Assembly (NCBI RefSeq): GCF_900089605.1
Contig: NZ_LT594324.1
Location: 5,518,001 to 5,582,000, forward strand
Length of the DNA stretch: 64,000 bases
Reading direction: 5' to 3'
Origin: Micromonospora narathiwatensis
GTDB taxonomy: Bacteria > Actinomycetota > Actinomycetes > Mycobacteriales > Micromonosporaceae
This document shows, in pieces, positions 18,526-25,211 of this stretch. The first letter of the stretch is position 1, and every line of letters starts with the position of its first letter. The notes beneath the pieces were generated by a model that did no database searches, was not told the DNA's origin, and saw nothing but the letters and a program-made list of their open reading frames with translations. A program made the translations under genes and the position numbers.

Positions 18526-19484
18526 AGCCGGGTGACCCCGCCTCCGCCTCCGGCGGTGGGCGTGAAGGGCAGTGCCGCCACCGTGCGTCGGCCGCCGCCC
18601 AGCCGGGCCAGCGCCCGGGAGACCGTCCCGCTGGCCGTCGAGCCGGCCCGGTCCAGGTCGCGCAGCCCCTCGTCCAGGTCGATGGCCTGCTCGCCGAGGC
18701 CGACAGTGAGTGCGATGGTCTCGCAGACCGCGTCCAGGTCGTCCAGCTCGACGGCGTTCTGCCCGAGCAGGCCACGCCAGAAGTCCAGCACCTTCCGGCT
18801 CCCGGCGTACGCGCTGCCGGCCGGGAGCAGGTAGTAGGTGTCCCAGCGCCGGGTCACCTCGTCAACGATCTGCCCCAGCGGCACGCTCTCCCGCAGGTCG
18901 TCGCCGATCAGCCGGGCCACCTGCCGCCGGTCCACCCGCTGGTACGCCAGCTCGTCGCCGATGATGAACAGGTAACCGCGCTGCCCCCGCTTCTCCCAGC
19001 AGTCGGTGACCGTGTGCCGGGCCATGAAGTACAGCGCCAGCTCGTACGACTCGGTCATCTGGCCGCCACCGCCGCCCTCCAGCACGATCCGGCCGAGGTC
19101 GTCGTCCATCCGGTTGTCCGACTCGAACTGCCCGACCTGCAACGGCACCCGGTCGCAGGTGGCGTCGCCGATCGCGCCGAACATGAGCTGCGGGTCGCGG
19201 GCGTACCCCTGGCGCAGCAGCAGCCCGAGCAGCTGCGGCAGCTTGGTCTGGAGAACCCGGGGGACGTGGCCCATCGAGCCGGTCACGTCGAACAGCACCG
19301 CGATGGCGGTCGACTGCGGGTGCTCGTCGGAGTCGCGGCTCTCCCGAACCGACCCGCGCGGGTCGAGCGCGGGGTGCACCGTCCGGGCTCCGCTGTCGCT
19401 GTAGGAGAAGGCGCTCGCGCCGGTCGCCCGCCGGTAGCGGTCGGCGGCGTCGTACACGTCGGTGGACCAGATTCCGCTGCCCAT
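18522..19484 (-). CDS. von Willebrand factor A (vWA) domain protein
   Basis: A 320-residue cytosolic protein with no signal or membrane span. The vWA core begins near residue 60: AIAVLFDVTGSMG is the metal-ion-dependent adhesion site (D-x-T-x-S variant), with GGGGGQMTESYELALYF and LFIIGDELAYQR supplying the later metal ligands. The N-terminus (GIWSTDVYDAADRYRRATG) and a C-terminal helical part with VGLGEQAIDLDEGL are outside the core. Intracellular vWA proteins usually act as scaffolds for partners such as kinases or ATPases. ATG 19484 has GGGAGG 6 nt upstream, 10 nt after the J-domain/kinase stop, and its own stop overlaps the PurA-like start. Confidence 0.85.
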   Translation of the reverse strand: MGSGIWSTDVYDAADRYRRATGASAFSYSDSGARTVHPALDPRGSVRESRDSDEHPQSTAIAVLFDVTGSMGHVPRVLQTKLPQLLGLLLRQGYARDPQLMFGAIGDATCDRVPLQVGQFESDNRMDDDLGRIVLEGGGGGQMTESYELALYFMARHTVTDCWEKRGQRGYLFIIGDELAYQRVDRRQVARLIGDDLRESVPLGQIVDEVTRRWDTYYLLPAGSAYAGSRKVLDFWRGLLGQNAVELDDLDAVCETIALTVGLGEQAIDLDEGLRDLDRAGSTASGTVSRALARLGGGRRTVAALPFTPTAGGGGGVTRL

Positions 19485-19494
19485 GGCAGCCTCC

Positions 19495-20469
19495 CTAGAG
19501 GTTGAGGGTGAAGGAGCGGAAGGTGCGGGGGCCGTACAGCCGCTCCAGCACCTCGTCGAGTTCGCCGAGCAGCCGCCAGGCGTCGTCCGGGCGGGCCTGG
19601 AGGGCCGGTCGGGCGCAGCCGGCCGCGAAGGCGCGCAGGTCGTGCGGGGCGCGGTCGGCCATCAGCCAGGTCAGGCAGCGGGCGGCCAGCGCCAGGTCGG
19701 TGCCGGGTCCGCAGGCCCGCCGGCCGGTCACCTCCGGCGGGTACCAGTCCTCGTGGCCGGGGACCAGCGCCGGGACCGCGCCGCCGTCGACCACCGAGAA
19801 GCACCAGTCGACCAGCACCAGGCCGTGCGCGTCCGGCTCGATCAGCACGTGCCGGGGGAGCACCGCGCCGTGCACCACCCCGGCGCGGTGGGCGAGGCCG
19901 AGGGCGACCAGCAGCCGCCGCCACATCCAGGCCGCGTCGCGCGGGTCCAGCCCGTCCGGGTACGCCCGGCGCACCTCCGCCAGGCTGTGCAGCCCGGGCG
20001 CGGCGGCCAGCACGTTGGCCAACCGGTCCGCCCCGGTCGTCGCGTCCCGGATCCGGAGCGAGTCGACCAGCCGGGGCACGTACGGCAGGTGGCGCGGGTC
20101 GCCCCGCTCCGCGATCACCCGCAGGGCGCGCGCCTCGCGGGCCATCAGGTCGTTGTCGGCCGGGTCCCGGGGCAGCTTGAGCAGCCGGTCCGCTCCGACG
20201 TCGTACAGGTCGGCCAGGTCCCCGGCGTACGCGAGGCGGCGGAGCGGGTAGTCACCGAGCATGATGCCGCCTCCTCCCCGCCACCGGGTGGTGACCTCGA
20301 TCAGCGCGTCGGTCGCGGCGGCGCGTACCGCCGGATCGGCCGCGCCCAGCCGGTCGGGGTGCAGGGCCGCGACCAGCTTGCGGTAGCGGCGGGCCGGGGC
20401 GTCGGTGCCGAAGAGTTCGGCGTCGCCGCGCGCCGCCGCGACCAGCCGGATCGCCTCCTCGGTCCTCAC
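19495..20469 (-). CDS. J-domain/pseudokinase fusion protein
   Basis: A 324-residue protein. Residues 1–66 resemble a DnaJ J-domain: AARRYRKL-like helix II, LVAALHPDRLG with the HPD tripeptide, then the helix III segment AVRAAATDALIEV. Residues 72–300 have a protein-kinase fold: LLKLP lysine, MAREARAL glutamate, and VVHGAVLPRHVLI where HRDxxxxN is expected, then LVLVDWC where DFG is expected. The catalytic-loop Asp (as Ala) and Asn (as His) are lost, while the magnesium-binding Asp is kept, which suggests a pseudokinase or an unusual kinase. The GTG start overlaps the NUDIX-gene stop by 4 nt. A strong GGGGAGGAGG 8 nt before the internal ATG at 20262 could also make the kinase part alone. Confidence 0.75.
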   Translation of the reverse strand: MRTEEAIRLVAAARGDAELFGTDAPARRYRKLVAALHPDRLGAADPAVRAAATDALIEVTTRWRGGGGIMLGDYPLRRLAYAGDLADLYDVGADRLLKLPRDPADNDLMAREARALRVIAERGDPRHLPYVPRLVDSLRIRDATTGADRLANVLAAAPGLHSLAEVRRAYPDGLDPRDAAWMWRRLLVALGLAHRAGVVHGAVLPRHVLIEPDAHGLVLVDWCFSVVDGGAVPALVPGHEDWYPPEVTGRRACGPGTDLALAARCLTWLMADRAPHDLRAFAAGCARPALQARPDDAWRLLGELDEVLERLYGPRTFRSFTLNL

Positions 20470-21218
20470 CGGACCGTCTCCTCGCGGGCGGGGCGCAGCA
20501 GCGCCGGGTGCAGCAGCCGGGCGTCGCCGGCGCGGTAGAGCTTGGCCCGGGGCCCGCCGCGCGCACCGCCGCGTTCGGTGCTGGCGCCGGTGCTCTCCAC
20601 GAAGCCGGGCACCGAGAGCACCTTGCGGTGGAAGTTGCCGGCGTGCAGCGGGTGCCCCCAGACCGTCTCGTAGACGGCCCGCAGCTCGGTGATGGTGAAC
20701 TCGGGTTCGAGGAAGCGGGTGGCCAGCGGGGTGTACTCCAGCTTGGACCGGGCCCGCTCCAGGCCGTCGTCGATGATCCGGGCGTGGTCGAAGGCGAGCT
20801 GCCGGCTGGTCAGCGCGGTGACCGGCAGCCAGGCCGCGTCGTCGGCGTCGGTGCCGGCGGCCGGGTCGGGCAGGTCGGGGGCGAACGCCAGGTGGGCGAC
20901 CGAGACGACGCGCATCCGGGGGTCGCGGTCGGGAGCGCCGTAGCTGCCGAGCTGCTCCAGGTGTACGCGGCGCAGCCGTTCGCCGCCGAGCCCGGTCTCC
21001 TCGGCCAACTCCCGGCGGGCGCCGGTGGCCAGGTCCTCGTCCGGGTGGACGAAGCCGCCGGGCAGCGCCCAGTGCCCCTCGTACGGTGGGGCGCCCCGGC
21101 GGATGAGCAGCAGGTGCAGCGCGTTCTCGCGGATGGTCAGGGCCACCACGTCGACGGTGACCGCGACCGCCGGATAGCTCCGGGGGTCGTACGCGGCGAG
21201 GAAGTCCTGCTCGTTCAC
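20466..21218 (-). CDS. NrtR-like NUDIX transcriptional regulator
   Basis: A 250-residue protein with an N-terminal NUDIX domain (about 18–150). The NUDIX box GGFVHPDEDLATGARRELAEETGLGGE is complete (GX5EX7REUXEEXGU pattern). The C-terminal winged helix (about 165–245) reads FTITELRAVYETVWGHPLHAGNFHRKVLSVPGFVEST, typical of NrtR-type regulators. These bind ADP-ribose or related nucleotides and control NAD or sugar genes. Here the co-transcribed targets are a J/pseudokinase, a vWA and a PurA-like ligase. The GTG start lies just downstream of two tandem 18-bp repeats that look like its operator. The NUDIX box is intact, so hydrolase activity is possible. Confidence 0.88.
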   Translation of the reverse strand: MNEQDFLAAYDPRSYPAVAVTVDVVALTIRENALHLLLIRRGAPPYEGHWALPGGFVHPDEDLATGARRELAEETGLGGERLRRVHLEQLGSYGAPDRDPRMRVVSVAHLAFAPDLPDPAAGTDADDAAWLPVTALTSRQLAFDHARIIDDGLERARSKLEYTPLATRFLEPEFTITELRAVYETVWGHPLHAGNFHRKVLSVPGFVESTGASTERGGARGGPRAKLYRAGDARLLHPALLRPAREETVR

Positions 21219-21229
21219 GGGTCGTCTCT

Positions 21230-21263
21230 CTCACTGTAAGAACAACTCAAGGTGAGAACAACT
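21230..21263. promoter_or_regulatory. two tandem operator-like repeats upstream of the NrtR-like gene
   Basis: CTCACTGTAAGAACAACT (21230–21247) is followed by CTCAAGGTGAGAACAACT (21246–21263). They have a 16-bp period, share 2 bp and match at 15 of 18 positions. Each has an imperfect inner dyad (TCTTAC-A-GTGAGA in the minus direction). They lie 12 nt before the start codon, a fitting place for repression by the first gene's product. Confidence 0.7.
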
Positions 21264-21300
21264 TAGCGCAGAAAGGAGGGAACGCCAACCCCCTCCTCGC

Positions 21301-22431
21301 TCAGCGGACGGTGCCCACCAACTGCGGACCGCCGGACCGCGCGTCGTGCAGGGCGAAGTCCCAGGCCCCACCGGTCGCGGTCGCGCTGAAGGCCACCGTG
21401 GACGGCAGCGGCACCGGCAGCTTGAACGACACCCCCACCGTGTACGCCTCCGGCAGCCGGCCGTCCAGCGCGGCCAGGCAGCGGGCCATGCTCCACATCC
21501 CGTGCGCGATCGGGCGGGGGAAGCCGAACAGCCGCGCCCCCAGCCGCGAGGTGTGGATCGGGTTGTGGTCGCCGGAGACCCGGGCGTAGTCGGTCCCCAC
21601 CCGAGGGGTCACCCGCCACTGCGCCGAGGCGGCCGGCGAGGCCGGGCGGTCACCCCGGTCGCGCCGCGCACCGCCGCCCGCCTGCCGCTCCTTCCCCAGG
21701 TACGTCGAGACGCCGCGCCAGACCTCCTCGCCGCCGACCGCGCCGATCAGCACCACGTCGAGCTGCCGGCCCCGCTCGTGCGGGCGCAGGTGCTCCGCGT
21801 ACGTGCGGAAGTCCAGGGTCTCGCCGGCCTCGACCGGCCGGTGCACGGTGATCCGGTTCGCCACGTGCACCACCCCGGTCAACGGGATGGGGAACTCCGC
21901 CGCGGTCATCAGCCGCAACGCCAGCGGGAAACCCAGCACGTGCGGGTACGTGGCCGGCAGCCGGTCGGCGAGCCGGAAGCCGCAGACCCGGTCGTAGTCG
22001 GCCAGGTGCGCCCGGTCCACGGTGACCCCGCCGACGCCCAGCTCCACCTCGGGCAGCTCCGGCCCGCGCCGCCCGCCCATCCCGGGCAGCGCCCCGAGCA
22101 GGGCGCGTCGGTAGAGCGCCCCGGCCGCCGGCATCCGGGGCAGGTCGATCCGGACCCGCTCCCCGGCACCGGCCACCGGCCGGACGGCCGTACCGGCGAC
22201 CGCCGACAGGTCCCGGGTGATCTCGGCGGCCGGCCCGGACAGGTCCCGGGTGACCTCGGCGGCCAGGCCGGAGAGGTCCTGCGTCTCGGCGGGCGACTGC
22301 CCAGGGGCGTCGCCCGCCGACGCGACCGCGTTCCGCGCCGCGGTGAGATCCTGGGTCGGGCCCTCGATCAGCTCGTGCACCGACAGCTCCTCGGCCGGCT
22401 CCTCCGCCCGCCGCTGCTTCCGCCGCGCCAT
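21301..22431 (-). CDS. MaoC-like acyl-CoA/ACP hydratase (HtdX-like, double hotdog)
   Basis: A 376-residue protein. Residues 1–90 are a charged/Ala-rich extension with repeated TQDLSG/TRDLSG units. The rest is a double hotdog dehydratase: a degenerate N-half (YPHVLGFPLALRLMTAAEFPIPLTGVVHVANRITVHRPVEAGETLDF) and a catalytic C-half with the hydratase motif YARVSGDHNPIHTSRLGARLFGFPRPIAHGMWSMA. There the Asp and His of DHNPIH are catalytic. It hydrates trans-2-enoyl thioesters. Its ATG overlaps the FabG-like stop by one base (TGATG). The same three-gene set (htdX, fabG4, divergent fadA2) is known in Mycobacterium tuberculosis. Confidence 0.88.
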   Translation of the reverse strand: MARRKQRRAEEPAEELSVHELIEGPTQDLTAARNAVASAGDAPGQSPAETQDLSGLAAEVTRDLSGPAAEITRDLSAVAGTAVRPVAGAGERVRIDLPRMPAAGALYRRALLGALPGMGGRRGPELPEVELGVGGVTVDRAHLADYDRVCGFRLADRLPATYPHVLGFPLALRLMTAAEFPIPLTGVVHVANRITVHRPVEAGETLDFRTYAEHLRPHERGRQLDVVLIGAVGGEEVWRGVSTYLGKERQAGGGARRDRGDRPASPAASAQWRVTPRVGTDYARVSGDHNPIHTSRLGARLFGFPRPIAHGMWSMARCLAALDGRLPEAYTVGVSFKLPVPLPSTVAFSATATGGAWDFALHDARSGGPQLVGTVR

Positions 22432-23789
22432 CACGCCCCCAGCAGGCTCTGGCCGCAGACCCGGATCAGGTTGCCGCTGACCGCGCCGGTCGCCGGCCAG
22501 GCAAGCCAGCCGATCGTCTCGGCCACGTCGACCGGCAGGCCGCCCTGGGCCAGGCTGTTCATCCGCCGGCCCGCCTCGCGCAGCACGAGCGGCATCCGGG
22601 CGGTCAACCGGGTCTCGATGAACCCGGGCGCGACCGCGTTGAGGCTGATGCCGCGCCCGCCCAACACCGGAGCGAGCGAGTCGACCAGGCCGATCACGCC
22701 GGCCTTGCTGGTCGCGTAGTTGGTCTGCCCCCGGTTGCCGGCGATGCCGGCGATCGAGGAGACCGAGACGATCCGCCCGCCGGCCGGGATCAGGTCGCGT
22801 TCCAGCAGCACGTCGTTGATCCGCTCCTGGCTGGAGAGGTTCACGTCGATGACCGAGTCCCAGCGGTCGGCGTCCATCCGGCCGAGGGTCCGGTCCCGGG
22901 TGATGCCGGCGTTGTGCACCACCACGTCGACCCGCCCGTGTCGGCCGGCCAGGTGTTCGGCCAGTCGGGTCGGGGCGTCCGGGGCGGTCAGGTCGAGCTG
23001 CACCGCACTGCCGCCGATCTCGTTGGTGACGGCGGCCAGCGCGTCCCCCGCGTCGGGAACGTCCAGCGCCACGACCCGGGCGCCGTCCCGGGCGAGCACC
23101 CCGGCGAGCGCCGCGCCGATGCCCCGCGCGGCCCCGGTGACCAGGACGACCTGCCCGTCCAACGGCCGGTCCCAGTCGGCCGGCACGGTGGCGGTGCCGG
23201 TGCCGACCCGGATCACCTGCCCCGACACGTACGCGGACCGGCCGGACAGCAGGAAGCGCAGGGTGGCCTCCAGGCTGACCGGGGTGCCGGCGTCCCCGCC
23301 CGGCGTGACGTACACCAGCTGGGCGGTGACGCCCCGGCCGAACTCCTTGCCGATGCTGCGGGTCAGCCCCTCCAGGGCGCGCTGCGCGGTCGCCTCGCGG
23401 GGCGAGCCGCACTCGGCGGGCGGGGTGCCGAGCACGACCACCCGGCCGCTGGGCAGCACGGCCCGGGCCCGCGGGTGGAAGAAGTCGTAGAGCTGGCGCA
23501 GCTCGGTGGAGTCGGTGATGCCGGTGGCGTCGTACACCAGGGCGGCGAAGCGCGACGTGGCGTCGGGGGCGGCGGCCGGGTCGGCCAGCTCGACCCCGGC
23601 GGCGGTGAGGATCTTGCCGACCGGCTCGGCGAGCCGGCCGCCGGTCGCGGAGCCGAGCAGGACCGGCCCGGGCGCGAGCGGGCCGCCCGGCGTGTGCCGG
23701 CGCAGTCGAGGCGGATCGGGCAACCCGAGGCGCTTGACCAGCGCGCGACCGGCCCCCGTCTGGACGAAGCTCGCGTACCTGTCGGTCAT
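22431..23789 (-). CDS. fabG: 3-oxoacyl-ACP/CoA reductase, FabG4-type
   Basis: A 452-residue high-molecular-weight FabG. Residues 1 to about 205 form a flavodoxin-like, non-catalytic Rossmann domain. The C-terminal part (about 210–452) is a short-chain dehydrogenase: VVLVTGAARGIGAALAG for NAD(P), HNAGITRD (NAG motif), VSVSSIAGIAGNRGQTNYATSKAGV with the catalytic Ser, Tyr and Lys, and APGFIETRLTARMP. It reduces 3-oxoacyl thioesters, working with the HtdX-like hydratase downstream and the divergent thiolase. The length and two-domain layout match M. tuberculosis FabG4. Confidence 0.92.
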   Translation of the reverse strand: MTDRYASFVQTGAGRALVKRLGLPDPPRLRRHTPGGPLAPGPVLLGSATGGRLAEPVGKILTAAGVELADPAAAPDATSRFAALVYDATGITDSTELRQLYDFFHPRARAVLPSGRVVVLGTPPAECGSPREATAQRALEGLTRSIGKEFGRGVTAQLVYVTPGGDAGTPVSLEATLRFLLSGRSAYVSGQVIRVGTGTATVPADWDRPLDGQVVLVTGAARGIGAALAGVLARDGARVVALDVPDAGDALAAVTNEIGGSAVQLDLTAPDAPTRLAEHLAGRHGRVDVVVHNAGITRDRTLGRMDADRWDSVIDVNLSSQERINDVLLERDLIPAGGRIVSVSSIAGIAGNRGQTNYATSKAGVIGLVDSLAPVLGGRGISLNAVAPGFIETRLTARMPLVLREAGRRMNSLAQGGLPVDVAETIGWLAWPATGAVSGNLIRVCGQSLLGA

Positions 23790-23797
23790 AGGCGTAG

Positions 23798-23813
23798 CCT
23801 ACTGGCGAGTAGG
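23798..23813. promoter_or_regulatory. palindrome between divergent fabG4-like and fadA2-like genes
   Basis: CCTACT and AGTAGG flank GGCG. The site is 8 nt before the reductase start and 31 nt before the thiolase start. The TACTGGCGAGTA core resembles TetR-type fatty-acid operators, so one regulator could control both directions. Confidence 0.55.
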
Positions 23814-23843
23814 GTTCGGGCAACAGCTTCGAGGAGGCCGATC

Positions 23844-25136
23844 GTGCAGACTGTCCGGCGGGTCGCGGTCATCGGCGGCAACCGCATCCCCTTCGCCCGG
23901 TCCAACTCGCGCTACGCGCAGGCGTCCAACGCGGACCTGCTCGGCGCAGCGCTGGACGGCCTGGTGGCCCGGTTCGGCCTGGCCGGACAGCGGGTCGGCG
24001 AGGTGGTCGCCGGGGCGGTGCTCAAGCACTCCCGGGACTTCAACCTCGCCCGCGAGGTGGTGCTCGGCTCGAAGCTCGACCCGCACACCCCGGCGTACGA
24101 CATCCAGCAGGCCTGCGGCACCGGGCTGGAAGCCGCCATCCTGGTCGCCAACAAGATCGCCCTCGGCCAGATCGAGGTCGGCATCGCCGGTGGCGTGGAC
24201 ACCACCTCGGACGCGCCGCTGGCCCTCAACGAGGACCTGCGCCGTACGCTGCTCCAGCTCAACTCCGCCCGGACCCTCGGCGAGCGACTGAAGGTCGCCG
24301 CGAAGTTCCGCCCGCACCAGCCGTTCAAGCCGGAGATCCCGCGCAACGCGGAACCGCGTACCGGGCTGTCCATGGGCGAGCACGCCGCGCGGACGGCGCT
24401 GCGCTGGCACATCGACCGGCCGGCCCAGGACGAGTTGGCGCTCCGCTCGCACCAGCGGCTCGCCGCCGCGTACGAGAGGTGGTTCTTCGACGACCTGATG
24501 ACCCCCTACCTGGGGCTGACCCGCGACCAGAACCTCCGCCCGGACACCAGCCTGGAGAAGCTCGGCTCGCTCAGGCCGGTCTTCGGCACCAGCGGGCCGG
24601 ACGGCGAGCTGGCCACCATGACCGCCGGCAACTCCTCCCCGCTCACCGACGGCGCGTCGACCGTGCTGCTGGCCAGCGAGGAGTGGGCGCGGGAGCACCA
24701 CCTGCCGGTGCTGGCCTGGTTCTCCTGGTCCGAGACGGCCGCGGTCGACTTCGTGCACGGCGACGAAGGGCTGCTGATGGCCCCCGCGTACGCGGTGCCC
24801 CGGCTGCTGACCAGGGCCGGCCTGACGCTTCAGGACTTCGACCTCTACGAGATCCACGAGGCGTTCGCCTCGCAGGTGCTGGCCACCCTGGCCGCCTGGG
24901 AGTCGCCGGAGTTCGGCAAGGAACGGTTGGGCCTGGACGCGCCGCTCGGGTCGATCGACCGGGACAAACTCAACGTCAACGGATCCTCGCTGGCCGCCGG
25001 GCACCCGTTCGCGGCCACCGGCGGCCGGATCGTGGCCACCCTGGCCAAGCTGCTCGCCGAGCGGGGCAGTGGGCGTGGCCTGATCTCCATCTGCGCCGCC
25101 GGTGGCCAGGGCGTGACCGCCATCCTGGAACGCTGA
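23844..25136 (+). CDS. fadA: acetyl-CoA acyltransferase (thiolase, FadA2-like)
   Basis: A 430-residue thiolase. Active-site elements are IQQACGTGLEAA with the nucleophilic Cys, YEIHEAFASQ with the catalytic His, NVNGSSLAAGHPFAATGGR, and ICAAGGQG with the second Cys. It cleaves 3-ketoacyl-CoA to acetyl-CoA and a shortened acyl-CoA, or runs in reverse. An insertion around residues 130–190 (NSARTLGERLKVAAKFRPHQPFKPEIPRN) fits the FadI/FadA2 type. GTG 23844 has GAGGAGG upstream. It is divergent from the fabG4-like gene, as in mycobacteria. Confidence 0.93.
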   Translation: MQTVRRVAVIGGNRIPFARSNSRYAQASNADLLGAALDGLVARFGLAGQRVGEVVAGAVLKHSRDFNLAREVVLGSKLDPHTPAYDIQQACGTGLEAAILVANKIALGQIEVGIAGGVDTTSDAPLALNEDLRRTLLQLNSARTLGERLKVAAKFRPHQPFKPEIPRNAEPRTGLSMGEHAARTALRWHIDRPAQDELALRSHQRLAAAYERWFFDDLMTPYLGLTRDQNLRPDTSLEKLGSLRPVFGTSGPDGELATMTAGNSSPLTDGASTVLLASEEWAREHHLPVLAWFSWSETAAVDFVHGDEGLLMAPAYAVPRLLTRAGLTLQDFDLYEIHEAFASQVLATLAAWESPEFGKERLGLDAPLGSIDRDKLNVNGSSLAAGHPFAATGGRIVATLAKLLAERGSGRGLISICAAGGQGVTAILER

Positions 25137-25158
25137 CCCCTCGCCGGAACGGCGACGC

Positions 25159-25183
25159 CCGTCCGGGTTGGTGTCCCGGACGG
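25159..25183. terminator. hairpin between convergent genes
   Basis: CCGTCCGGG and CCCGGACGG form a 9-bp stem with a 7-nt loop. It begins 22 nt after the thiolase stop, before the convergent secreted-protein stop at 25212. Confidence 0.65.
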
Positions 25184-25211
25184 TCGTCGGTCGTCGTGGT
25201 GTGTGGCTGGC

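Noticed and set aside
17278..21218. TerY-P-type tellurite/phage stress triad
   Set aside because: A vWA and a kinase-like gene are present, but no PP2C phosphatase and no TerD-family genes; the partners here are different.
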